DNA of 64,000 nucleotides from Gordonia humi. GTDB taxonomy: Bacteria; Actinomycetota; Actinomycetes; Mycobacteriales; Mycobacteriaceae. The notes under the pieces were generated by a model. The model did not search any database. It had not been told where the DNA came from and worked only from the letters and a program-made list of their open reading frames with translations. Of the stretch, positions 1 through 7,312 are shown one piece after another. Where the stretch lies: NCBI RefSeq assembly GCF_014197435.1, contig NZ_JACIFP010000001.1, forward strand, positions 4,712,001 through 4,776,000, given 5' to 3'. Position numbers and translations under genes: made by a program. The first letter of the stretch is position 1, and every line of letters begins with the position of its first letter.

Positions 1-619
1 GCCTGGAGGCGAACCACCCGGCGAGATTGGAGCCGCGGACCACGTCACCGGCCGCGGCGAGGTGGTTGAGCAGCCGCGGCAGCATCGGCGACGATCCGCC
101 CCACTTCTTCCCGAGGTCGCGCATGATCCCGATGTCGAACTCCGGCAGTGCCTTCCGTATGTCCGACGATGTCATCTCGCGGCCGTCCAACAGATCGAGG
201 ACAGCTGTACGCCCGGCTTCGATCCAGCCTTCGGGATCGGCCGGACCGTCTTCTCGCCGCAGGTCTCGCAGCATGTTGGTCCGTTCGGACGCGGCGACGC
301 GACTGCCGATCGCCCCGACCGCGTCGGCCAGGATCGGTCGACTCATCACGAACAGCGTCCGACGCATCGCCAACTGCTTCACCAACGAACGGTCGGCGTA
401 GAGCGCGGCGTCGACGTCGTCGGGTCGCACGGCGCCCGACCGCGCCCACACCGAGACGTGCACCGTCGACGGTGTGGTCGCGTGCAGACCGACCAGGGCG
501 TCGGCCACCTGGACCACGCGCTCCGCCGGTCGAGCGGAGTCGAGACCCTCACCGGCCAGCAGATGCCGGCGCTGCATCCGCGCCCGCCGCTGGGCGTCGT
601 CGACGAACGGTCTGCTCAC
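1..619 (-). CDS. winged-helix DNA-binding domain protein (HTH_42/AlkZ-related), 3' end cut by window edge
   Basis: Only the first 206 or so residues lie inside the window. The GTG start overlaps the ridA stop as GTGA, so the gene is translationally coupled to ridA and is probably third in the esterase-ridA operon. The N-terminus (VSRPFVDDAQRRARMQRRHLL) and the later VVQVADALVGLHATTPSTVH and MRRTLFVMSR stretches match the pattern of the winged-helix HTH_42 superfamily, which includes the interstrand-crosslink glycosylases AlkZ/YcaQ. Actinobacteria carry many members of unknown function. The catalytic part, if there is one, cannot be judged from this fragment. The family call is by eye. Confidence 0.72.
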   Translation of the reverse strand, partial: MSRPFVDDAQRRARMQRRHLLAGEGLDSARPAERVVQVADALVGLHATTPSTVHVSVWARSGAVRPDDVDAALYADRSLVKQLAMRRTLFVMSRPILADAVGAIGSRVAASERTNMLRDLRREDGPADPEGWIEAGRTAVLDLLDGREMTSSDIRKALPEFDIGIMRDLGKKWGGSSPMLPRLLNHLAAAGDVVRGSNLAGWFASR

Positions 620-1011
620 GGCAATGCCGCAACGACGTCGAGTTCCACCCGCTGCCCCGGATACGGCAGGACGGTCACAGCGACCATCACCGCGGGCGGG
701 GTGCGGCCGTCGAACTCGGCGTCGACAGCGGTCCACACGGCGGCCAGGTCGGCGCGGTCGGACGTCGCGACGTACACGGTCAGCTTGGCGATGTCGGCTC
801 TGCTCGCTCCGCGTTCGACGAGCACCGTGTGCAGGTGCGCGAGCGCGTACTCGGTCTGCATCACCGGTTCGTCGGGAGCGACGATCCGCCCGTCTCGATC
901 GAGCGGAGAGATGCCTGCCGTGTACAGCACGGCACCGTCGGGCACCTCCGCGCTGTAGGCGAATCCACCGTCGAACAGCTTCTGCGAACCATGTCTGCGC
1001 ACACCGCTCAT
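616..1011 (-). CDS. RidA family (YjgF/YER057c) reactive-intermediate deaminase
   Basis: This is a 131-residue protein of the usual RidA length. RidA proteins hydrolyse reactive enamine/imine intermediates released by PLP enzymes and work as cytoplasmic trimers. Visible family signatures are LYTAGISPLD near residue 25, the conserved central helix region, and the C-terminal PGQRVELDVVAAL, whose Arg is the residue that holds the substrate carboxylate in RidA enzymes. The ATG start overlaps the esterase stop as ATGA, and its own stop overlaps the next GTG. The three genes therefore form one tightly coupled operon. The precise substrate cannot be predicted. Confidence 0.88.
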   Translation of the reverse strand: MSGVRRHGSQKLFDGGFAYSAEVPDGAVLYTAGISPLDRDGRIVAPDEPVMQTEYALAHLHTVLVERGASRADIAKLTVYVATSDRADLAAVWTAVDAEFDGRTPPAVMVAVTVLPYPGQRVELDVVAALP

Positions 1012-2576
1012 GAGAAACTCAGCACCTCCTCGCCCCATGCCTGGAGCATCGCGTCGTCGAGGCCGAGTGCGGCTTCGTCGTCCGCACCGATCTTCAACGA
1101 TGCGTGACGGTCGTCGGTGTACGGGTCCCACGGAGCCTCGACGCCGCCGCCGACCCGCGGATCGCCGCTCGCCGCGAAGTTCAGCCATCGGCGCTGCACT
1201 CTGCGCTGCACCGCCTCGCCCGTGGCACGTCCGCCGAGGCGGTACATCGGATCCCGCTTGGTCGACGCCGGATTGCCCCACACGTACGGCAGCTCCGTCG
1301 CATGCGCCGCCCCGAACCCGATGAATCTCAGCAACGGTGTGGCCCAGTCGAATCGGTACAGGTGCACAGGCGCCTGACGATGGTGCGCCTCGGCGATCCA
1401 CAGTGCGGGCATCCGGAAACCGATGTCGCGGGAGATCGCCATGCTGCGCACCCGCGCCTTCACGTGCTGGTACGACTCGTCGAGATGATCCGATTCGGGT
1501 ACGGGCAGATCCGGCTGCTCGGTGCCGATGTGCGCGAACATCGCGTCCACATGCTCGGATTTGACCGGCATCAACGGCGACGACATCCACTTGAACAACG
1601 ACGTCTCATGCCGGTTGGTGCCGATCAGCAGCGGGACCGGCAGCGACTCGTCGGAGTCGTAGACCCGCAGCGGATCGTCCGGAATCAGATCGCCGTCGAT
1701 GATCGGGGTGTGCGCGATGGTTCCGGGGAACTCGCGCGGCACCTGCAGGAACGTGTGCTGCGACCCGGCGACGAGGGCGCCGACCGGCACCGAGCGCAGC
1801 ATGTGCGGGCGCACCTTCTCCTGCGGCATCGGAGCGAGCATCAGTTCGGCGTACTTCTCGCCGCGTTCGGGCCCGTACACGCTGGTCGCCGGGGAGCTCT
1901 GCGCGATGGCCCGCCGGAACAGCCCCTGCGCGGCGGGCATCGTCAGCAGGGTGGTGACGACGCCGCCGCCCGCGGACTCGCCGAACACCGTCACATTCGA
2001 CGGATCGCCGCCGAAACCGGCGATGTTCGCGCGCACCCAGCGCAGCGCCGCCAGGACGTCGGACATCCCGCAGTTGGACTCGTACGTCTGATCGGACGTC
2101 GACCACGCCGACAGATCGGTGAAGCCGAACGCCCCGAGCCGGTAGTTCACGGTCACCACCACGGTCGGGGTGCCTGCCGCGTTGCCCGCCCGGATCAGCG
2201 AGACCGGGTTGTACATCGGCTGCGAGCCGGCACCGCACAGATACGCTCCGCCGTGAATCCACACCATCACCGGCAGCTGCGCATCACTGGCAGCGGCCCC
2301 GCGAGGCGTCGCGACGTTCAGGTAGAGGCAGTCCTCCTCCTGCCGAGTGCCCTCGGCCAACTCGATCACCTGCATCACCGGCTGCGGACAGACCGGACCG
2401 AAGGTGTCGGCGGGCACCACATCGGCGTGATAGTCGGGTTCGACGGCGTGACGCCACCGCAGTTCGCCGACCGGCGGCCGCGCGTACGCGACACCCTTCC
2501 AGACGTCGATCGACTCGGTGGCGATGCCGCGGATCGGTCCATGGGAGGTGTCGACGACCAGATCATCGGAAATCAC
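1008..2576 (-). CDS. type B carboxylesterase/lipase family protein
   Basis: This 522-residue alpha/beta-hydrolase has the length expected of the type B carboxylesterase family, which hydrolyses carboxylic esters. Motifs include EDCLYLN near residue 82, the oxyanion-hole HGGAY near 108-112 and the nucleophile elbow GESAGG with Ser201. A Glu in GTNRHETSLF and a His in AAHATELPYVWG would complete the triad. No signal peptide is evident, so it is probably cytoplasmic. I chose the GTG at 2576 because the protein family begins there and because CACAAT lies 7 bases upstream, a leaderless arrangement. The open frame continues further upstream without homology. It is the first gene of the operon with ridA and the HTH_42 gene. 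Confidence 0.9.
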   Translation of the reverse strand: MISDDLVVDTSHGPIRGIATESIDVWKGVAYARPPVGELRWRHAVEPDYHADVVPADTFGPVCPQPVMQVIELAEGTRQEEDCLYLNVATPRGAAASDAQLPVMVWIHGGAYLCGAGSQPMYNPVSLIRAGNAAGTPTVVVTVNYRLGAFGFTDLSAWSTSDQTYESNCGMSDVLAALRWVRANIAGFGGDPSNVTVFGESAGGGVVTTLLTMPAAQGLFRRAIAQSSPATSVYGPERGEKYAELMLAPMPQEKVRPHMLRSVPVGALVAGSQHTFLQVPREFPGTIAHTPIIDGDLIPDDPLRVYDSDESLPVPLLIGTNRHETSLFKWMSSPLMPVKSEHVDAMFAHIGTEQPDLPVPESDHLDESYQHVKARVRSMAISRDIGFRMPALWIAEAHHRQAPVHLYRFDWATPLLRFIGFGAAHATELPYVWGNPASTKRDPMYRLGGRATGEAVQRRVQRRWLNFAASGDPRVGGGVEAPWDPYTDDRHASLKIGADDEAALGLDDAMLQAWGEEVLSFS

Positions 2577-2583
2577 ACCGTCT

Positions 2584-2611
2584 ATTGTGCCGCGTGAACA
2601 GTCAGTAAGCT
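2584..2611. promoter_or_regulatory. face-to-face divergent promoters between esterase and GyrI-like gene
   Basis: The gap between the two GTG starts is 42 bp. On the minus strand, CACAAT (2589-2584) sits 7 bases before GTG 2576. On the plus strand, TAAGCT (2606-2611) sits 7 bases before GTG 2619. Each -35 would overlap the opposing -10, so the two promoters cannot easily fire together. This is an inference from spacing only. Confidence 0.5.
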
Positions 2612-2618
2612 CGTCGGC

Positions 2619-3098
2619 GTGAGCATCCCGCTGTTCTTCCGCGAAGACTCGTTCCTGCAGCCGATGGAAGTGACGCTTCCCGACGGGATCGCCGTCGTCA
2701 CCCAACGCTTCTACGATGTGCGCGTGGACGACCTCCGCGACATCTTCGACGAGTCGTTCCAGCTCCTCGCCCAGACCCGTCCGATCGGTCCGCCGTTCGC
2801 GATGTACGAGGGCGACCCGACCGACGTCTTCGACCTCACCATCGGCTTCCCGGTGTCCGCCCCGGTGGACCCGGACGACTACGGCGACATCGCCAACGAG
2901 GTCTTCCCGTCCGGCAAGGCGCTCATCATGAGCCACATCGGCGGTTTCGACGGCCTCGGCTCGGCCTGGGAGTCGCTGATGGAGGTGCACTCGGCCAACG
3001 GCGGCTCGACCCCCCGCGCGACGATCGAGATCTACCTCAACGACCCGTCGTCGACGCCGCAAGAAGATCTGCGCACGGACCTGATCGCCCTGTACTGA
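2619..3098 (+). CDS. GyrI-like small-molecule-binding domain protein
   Basis: This 159-residue cytoplasmic protein has no DNA-binding domain. The strand-rich sequence with GPPFAMYEG near residue 58, a pseudo-repeat beginning at VDPDDYGDI, and the late SLMEVHSANGG and ATIEIYLNDP segments fit the GyrI-like/AraC effector-binding fold, which binds hydrophobic small molecules. The GTG start is 7 bases after TAAGCT, a leaderless arrangement. The gene is divergent from the esterase operon, so a ligand-sensing or sequestering role alongside the esterase is possible but not shown. Family assignment is by pattern only. Confidence 0.65.
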   Translation: MSIPLFFREDSFLQPMEVTLPDGIAVVTQRFYDVRVDDLRDIFDESFQLLAQTRPIGPPFAMYEGDPTDVFDLTIGFPVSAPVDPDDYGDIANEVFPSGKALIMSHIGGFDGLGSAWESLMEVHSANGGSTPRATIEIYLNDPSSTPQEDLRTDLIALY

Positions 3099-3105
3099 CC
3101 TCGCC

Positions 3106-4524
3106 TCACACCAGCTCCAGCCGCTTGGCCATATCGGAGACGAACACACCGGTCGGGTCGATGCCCCGTCGCACGGCCATCCACTCGTCCAGGCGTGGGT
3201 ACATCGCGTGGAATGTCGCGGCCGAGGTCGCCGAGTCCTTGGCGGAATAGAGACGACCGCCGGCATCGAGGACAAGGGCGTCCAGATCGGCGACGAGGCG
3301 GTCGAGGCCGCGGCCGATCGCGAAATCGAAGGTGGCCGTCATGCCCGGCGTCGGAAACGACAGCGGCGCGCGGTTGCCGTCACCGAACATCTTGAGAACG
3401 TTCAGGAAGCTCGCGTGGCCGGACCGTCGCACCGCGCGCAGCAGCGGCGCGAACGCGTCGAGTCCCCCGCGCGGAAGGACGAACTGATACTGCAGGAATC
3501 CACTGCGCCCGTAGAAGCGGTTCCACTCGCCCATGATGTCGAGCGGGTGCAGGAAACCGGTGATGTTGTGAATCCGGCCGGTATAGGCGGAACCGGTGCG
3601 GAAGTAGGCCTGGCTCATCAGACCGAAGGTGAATCGGTTGCCCAATCCGCTCGGGAAGACGTCGGGCACCGTGAGGTACTGCGGGGCGTCGAACTCGAGC
3701 GGATTGCGTCGCAGCTTGGTCGGCAGCTCGTCGACGGTGGCCAGGCGGCCCCGGGTGAAGTAGCCGCGCCCCAGTTTGGGGACGGTCGACACCGCGTCGA
3801 ACCAGCCCGCGCTGTACTCGGCCTCCTCACCCCATCCGGACCGATGGAGTTCGACGGACTCCTCGACGCAGCCGGTCACCGCTCCGTCGGCCAGGAAGTA
3901 CGCGGTCTCGGTGCGCTGCAGGCGAAGTCGGGCGCGCAGCACGATGCCGGTCAGACCGAGCCCGGCGACGGTGGCCCAGTACAGCGCACCGTCCGGATCG
4001 TCGACCGTTCCGTCGGGCGCCAACCGCAGGATCCGGCCGTCGGCGACCAGGAGGTCCAGATCGGCCACCTGATCGCCGAAACTGCCGCTGCTGTGATGAC
4101 TCTTACCGTGCACGTCGTGGGCGATGGCGCCGCCGACGGTCACCTGTCGGGTGCCCGGGAGAACGGGCAACCACAGACCGAGCGGCACGAGTCTGCGAAG
4201 CAGCGCGTCGAGGCTGACACCCGCGTCGACGTCGACGATCAGCGCGTCGTGGTCGATGTCGTGGACGGTGTCGAGCGCGGTCATGTCGACGGTGAGGCCG
4301 GCTCGGTTCTGCGCCGACTCGTTGTACGAGCGGCCGAGCCCGCGCGCGATCACGCCGTGTCGCAGGTGACGAGGCGCGTCGGCGTTCTCCTCGGCGACCC
4401 GCGTGACCGCCCGCGCGATGGTCTCGACATCGTCGGTGGCCAGCACGGCGGCGCGGGCCCGGTTGGTGCGCGACCATCCGTCGAGGGTGCGCGTGGTGAT
4501 GAAGTCTTCTGCACTCGTAGTCAC
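3106..4524 (-). CDS. DprE1-like FAD-binding oxidoreductase (decaprenylphosphoryl-ribose 2-oxidase family)
   Basis: This 472-residue flavoprotein is close to M. tuberculosis DprE1 (461 residues) along its whole length. DprE1 oxidises decaprenyl-phosphoryl-ribose in arabinan precursor synthesis. Visible features are GVIARGLGRSY near residue 57, the FAD-binding PVLPGTRQVTVGGAIAHDVHGK region, SHHSSGSFG, FLQYQFVLP, RLYSAKDS with the conserved Lys, and the end MAKRLEL. The residue matching the benzothiazinone-target Cys387 is Thr398; both lie exactly 74 residues before the C-terminus. The gene stands alone beside a tRNA, without dprE2 or aftA, which suggests a paralogue. The GTG start lies 7 bases after TACGTT. 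Confidence 0.85.
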   Translation of the reverse strand: MTTSAEDFITTRTLDGWSRTNRARAAVLATDDVETIARAVTRVAEENADAPRHLRHGVIARGLGRSYNESAQNRAGLTVDMTALDTVHDIDHDALIVDVDAGVSLDALLRRLVPLGLWLPVLPGTRQVTVGGAIAHDVHGKSHHSSGSFGDQVADLDLLVADGRILRLAPDGTVDDPDGALYWATVAGLGLTGIVLRARLRLQRTETAYFLADGAVTGCVEESVELHRSGWGEEAEYSAGWFDAVSTVPKLGRGYFTRGRLATVDELPTKLRRNPLEFDAPQYLTVPDVFPSGLGNRFTFGLMSQAYFRTGSAYTGRIHNITGFLHPLDIMGEWNRFYGRSGFLQYQFVLPRGGLDAFAPLLRAVRRSGHASFLNVLKMFGDGNRAPLSFPTPGMTATFDFAIGRGLDRLVADLDALVLDAGGRLYSAKDSATSAATFHAMYPRLDEWMAVRRGIDPTGVFVSDMAKRLELV

Positions 4525-4531
4525 CTCAGCG

Positions 4532-4537
4532 AACGTA
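4532..4537 (-). promoter_or_regulatory. -10 element (TACGTT) of the DprE1-like gene, leaderless spacing
   Basis: Reading the minus strand, TACGTT is followed by seven bases and then GTG 4524, so transcription would begin at or next to the start codon. No Shine-Dalgarno sequence is present in the gap. Confidence 0.5.
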
Positions 4538-4627
4538 CGGGCGCAGTCTGAGACGACCCTGGAATTCGCCTCTGAGAATCCAATCGTCGCGATCGGCCGC
4601 GAGTCGTCGAACCCGGTGTAACTGAGC

Positions 4628-4657
4628 GATCCCCTCCGGCGAATACCGGAGGGGATC
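4628..4657 (-). terminator. hairpin terminator downstream of tRNA-Thr
   Basis: A perfect 12-bp inverted repeat (GATCCCCTCCGG and its complement) with a 6-base loop begins 6 bases beyond the tRNA 3' end. There is no T-tract, as is common for actinobacterial hairpin terminators. It also lies downstream of nothing on the plus strand, so it probably serves the tRNA. Confidence 0.7.
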
Positions 4658-4663
4658 GGAGAG

Positions 4664-4735
4664 AGCCCCCTGTCGGGATTGAACCGACGACCTTCGCTTT
4701 ACAAGAGCGGTGCTCTACCACTGAGCTAAGGAGGC
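4664..4735 (-). tRNA. tRNA-Thr (anticodon UGU)
   Basis: The minus strand folds as a complete 72-nt cloverleaf. The acceptor stem GCCTCCT pairs with AGGGGGC with one G-U pair. The D-arm contains AGCTCAGTGGTAGAGC, the anticodon loop reads CTTGTAA with anticodon TGT, and the T-arm is GTCGG-TTCAATC-CCGAC. The discriminator base is U and CCA is not encoded. A strong hairpin follows immediately. Confidence 0.96.
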
Positions 4736-4836
4736 GTGCGGGAGAAGTATAGCGGCCGCCCGCACGCACTCCGGACTAGGCTGTGGTCGCAACACCACGC
4801 ACCCGAACCGACATCTCCGGAGAGGAGGCCATACAC

Positions 4837-6303
4837 GTGCGTGCGTTCCTTCGCAGAGGACTCAACCGTGTTCTCGGCAGCGCCCAGGCCACGATCGACA
4901 CGATCGAGCCTGGCAGCATCGTCGTCGCTCCCCGACGACCGATCGCCATGGACGACGAGGCGGCGATCACCGAGGTGCTCGACCTCGCCGCGAAGATCGG
5001 CGCGGTCCTGCTCGACTCGGGTACCGGCGCCATCGACACCGAACGCCAGATCGCCTTCGTCGCGGGCATCTACGGCCTCGACGACGTCGACATCGATGTG
5101 ACGTTCAACTCCATCATCGTCAGCGCGCAACGGGGGAACTCGCTGCCGCCGGTCACCTGCCTGCGAACCGTCCACGCCCGATCCATCGACTTCACCCGGT
5201 TGGCGCACGTGGACCGACTCGTGCGACGCATCCGACAGTTGGCGATCACCCCGGCCACCGCGCACGGCATCGTCGACGAGATCTACCGGGCACCGCACCC
5301 GTATCCGTACTGGGTGGCGACGGGGGGCTGGGGCGCCATGGCGCTCGGTATCTCGATCCTTCTCGGCGGCACCTTCGTCGTCGGCCTCACCGCCCTGCTC
5401 ACCACGTTGGTGATCGTGAGTCTGAACCGGCGACTGGCCCGCGCCGGAACGCCGATCTTCTTCCAGCAGTTCGTCGGCGGATTCATCGCCGTCGTCCCGG
5501 CCGCGATGCTGTTCCACTGGCGCGAGTCGTTCGGCCTGGGCCCGGAGTTCGTGCCGTCGCAGATCATCGCCGCCGGCATCGTCGTGCTGCTGTCCGGGTT
5601 GTCCTTGGTCGGCTCGGTGCAGGACGCGATCACCGGTGCGCCGATCACCGGGACGGCACGGTTCGCCGAAGTGGTCCTGCTGACCGGCGGCATCCTGGCC
5701 GGGGTCGCGTTGGCGCTGCGCGCGGTGGAGGCGATGGACGTGATCCTCCCCGGACTGACGACGCAGACGCCGTTCGGCCCGGCAGACATGCCCGCCCGCA
5801 TCGTCGGCGGCGCCATCGCGGCCGGCGCGTTCGCCGTCGGCAGCTACGCCGAACGGCGAGCGATCCCCGTGGCGTTCGGCGCCGGACTCGTCGCCTCCGC
5901 GGTGGCGTTCGGCTTCGCCCTCACCGACACCGGCGCCATCCTCAGCGCGGCGACGGCCGCCGTCGTCGTCGGCCTCGTGGGTGGTCTCGCCGCCCGCCGC
6001 GCACTCACCCCGCCACTCGTCGTCGCTGTCGCGGGCATCACCCCGCTGCTGCCCGGTCTGGCGATCTACCGCGGCCTGTACGGCATCATGAGCGGACAGT
6101 CGGTGGTCGGCTTCGGACAGGTCGCGGCCGCGCTCACCACCGGATGTGCCCTCGCCGCGGGCGTCACCTTCGGCGAGTTCCTGGCCCGCTCGCTGCGCAA
6201 ACCCCGACTTCCCAGCAAACTCATCCGCATCCCCTACCGCCCCGACCTGCGCAAACCGGCGAGCCGGCGAGCACCGCGAAACAGATCCGAACCCGGGACT
6301 TGA
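4837..6303 (+). CDS. threonine/serine exporter family protein (ThrE type)
   Basis: This membrane protein of about 488 residues has the two-part ThrE architecture. An N-terminal cytoplasmic ThrE domain (to about residue 170) is followed by roughly ten hydrophobic segments, beginning near GGWGAMALGISILLGG and continuing through the C-terminal half. ThrE of Corynebacterium exports threonine and serine using the proton motive force. The frame is open from a GTG at 4783, but I prefer GTG 4837, which has a strong ribosome site (GGAGAGGAGG, 4819-4828) 8 bases upstream. The C-terminal tail is basic. A second ThrE-type protein lies at 35970-37277. Substrate specificity is not predictable. Confidence 0.85.
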   Translation: MRAFLRRGLNRVLGSAQATIDTIEPGSIVVAPRRPIAMDDEAAITEVLDLAAKIGAVLLDSGTGAIDTERQIAFVAGIYGLDDVDIDVTFNSIIVSAQRGNSLPPVTCLRTVHARSIDFTRLAHVDRLVRRIRQLAITPATAHGIVDEIYRAPHPYPYWVATGGWGAMALGISILLGGTFVVGLTALLTTLVIVSLNRRLARAGTPIFFQQFVGGFIAVVPAAMLFHWRESFGLGPEFVPSQIIAAGIVVLLSGLSLVGSVQDAITGAPITGTARFAEVVLLTGGILAGVALALRAVEAMDVILPGLTTQTPFGPADMPARIVGGAIAAGAFAVGSYAERRAIPVAFGAGLVASAVAFGFALTDTGAILSAATAAVVVGLVGGLAARRALTPPLVVAVAGITPLLPGLAIYRGLYGIMSGQSVVGFGQVAAALTTGCALAAGVTFGEFLARSLRKPRLPSKLIRIPYRPDLRKPASRRAPRNRSEPGT

Positions 6304-6330
6304 CCCTCACGCGACGTGAGGCACGACGAT
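6300..6330 (+). promoter_or_regulatory. TipA-type promoter with operator in a 19-bp spacer
   Basis: TTGACC (6300-6305) and GACGAT (6325-6330) are separated by exactly 19 bp, the overlong spacing typical of MerR-controlled promoters. The spacer holds the inverted repeat CCTCAC-GCGAC-GTGAGG (6305-6321). From memory this is nearly the same sequence and layout as the thiostrepton-inducible tipA promoter of Streptomyces lividans. The GTG at 6338 follows the -10 by seven bases. Confidence 0.75.
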
Positions 6331-6337
6331 CGACGGT

Positions 6338-7114
6338 GTGACGATGACACACGAGAACACCATGTGGACGGTGGGTCGGCTGGCCGACCTCTCGGGCGTG
6401 ACGGTGCGGACACTGCACCACTACGACGAGATCGGACTGCTCCGTCCCACGCACCGATCCGCGGCCGGATACCGCCTGTACACACGGGACGATCTGGTCC
6501 GGCTGCAGCAGATCGTGGTGTACCGGCGGCTCGAGACGCCGCTCGATCAGATCGCCGGACTCCTCGACGGATCCGACGACGCCGTCGAGCATCTGCGCCG
6601 TCAGCGTGCCGTCGTCACCGCCAGACGCGATGAGCTCGACGAGCTCGTCGTCGCGATCGATCACGCATTGGAGCGAGAGATGAACGACACCCCGGCCACC
6701 GACGAAGACATGCGCGAACTGTTCGGCGACGGATTCTCCGACGAGTATCAGGCCGAAGCGGAGCAGCGATGGGGAGACACCGACAAGTGGGCGCAGTCCC
6801 GGGCCCGCACCGCGACGTACACCAAGGCGGACTGGACACAGATCAAGCGGGAACAGGACGCGTCGAACGACGCCTTCATCGCGGCCAAGCGGGCGGGCGA
6901 ACCGGCCGACGGCGACACCGCCGTCGCCGCCGCCGAACAGGCCAGAATCCACATGAACACCTGGTTCTACGACTGCGACCACGAGTTCCACCGCTGCCTG
7001 GGCCAGATGTACGTCGACGACCCGCGGTTCACGGCCACCTATGACGACCTCGAACCCGGGCTGGCGCGGTACGTCCGCGACGCGATCGTCGCCAACGCGG
7101 AACGGAACGGCTGA
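6338..7114 (+). CDS. TipA-like MerR family transcriptional regulator with TipAS antibiotic-recognition domain
   Basis: This 258-residue regulator has two domains. Residues 10-80 form a MerR winged helix (VGRLADLSGVTVRTLHHYDEIGLL) followed by a dimerisation coiled coil to about 130. The C-terminal 110 residues match the TipAS fold (QSRARTATYTKADWTQI, HMNTWFYDCDHEFHRCLGQMY), which in TipAL binds thiopeptide antibiotics, in some cases covalently through a Cys. One Cys lies in YDCDH and one in HRCLG. A TipA-type promoter directly upstream implies autoregulation. The start is GTG 6338, or ATG 6344 two codons later. No drug-exporter gene is adjacent, so only self-control is supported. Confidence 0.9.
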   Translation: MTMTHENTMWTVGRLADLSGVTVRTLHHYDEIGLLRPTHRSAAGYRLYTRDDLVRLQQIVVYRRLETPLDQIAGLLDGSDDAVEHLRRQRAVVTARRDELDELVVAIDHALEREMNDTPATDEDMRELFGDGFSDEYQAEAEQRWGDTDKWAQSRARTATYTKADWTQIKREQDASNDAFIAAKRAGEPADGDTAVAAAEQARIHMNTWFYDCDHEFHRCLGQMYVDDPRFTATYDDLEPGLARYVRDAIVANAERNG

Positions 7115-7125
7115 GCCGGTCGAGG

Positions 7126-7131
7126 TAGCAT
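7126..7131 (+). promoter_or_regulatory. -10 element (TAGCAT) before the 55-aa ORF and otsAB
   Basis: TAGCAT is followed by seven bases and then ATG 7139, a leaderless spacing. This would be the promoter for the small gene and the downstream otsA-otsB genes. Confidence 0.5.
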
Positions 7132-7138
7132 CTGGTAC

Positions 7139-7306
7139 ATGCCTGCTAAGACCCAAGACAACGCCGCAGACGACGAACTGGCCCCCGTGGCCGACGAGAC
7201 GGCGCTGGCCGCGCGGCGCGTCGTCGCGAGCTACGCGACCGACGCCGACGAGTGCCGGATGCTCATGTCGATGCTGGGAATCTCGCCGGACGAGCCCGCC
7301 GCCTGA
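7139..7306 (+). CDS. small conserved-looking protein upstream of otsA, 55 aa
   Basis: This short ORF encodes 55 residues, acidic in the first half, with a helical second half (ALAARRVVASYATDADECRMLMSML) and a single Cys. It is supported by the TAGCAT element 7 bases before its ATG and by its 6-base gap to otsA, which implies cotranscription. From memory, M. tuberculosis also has a small hypothetical gene (Rv3489) directly upstream of otsA, so this may be its counterpart. No function can be given. Confidence 0.6.
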   Translation: MPAKTQDNAADDELAPVADETALAARRVVASYATDADECRMLMSMLGISPDEPAA

Positions 7307-7312
7307 TTCGAC

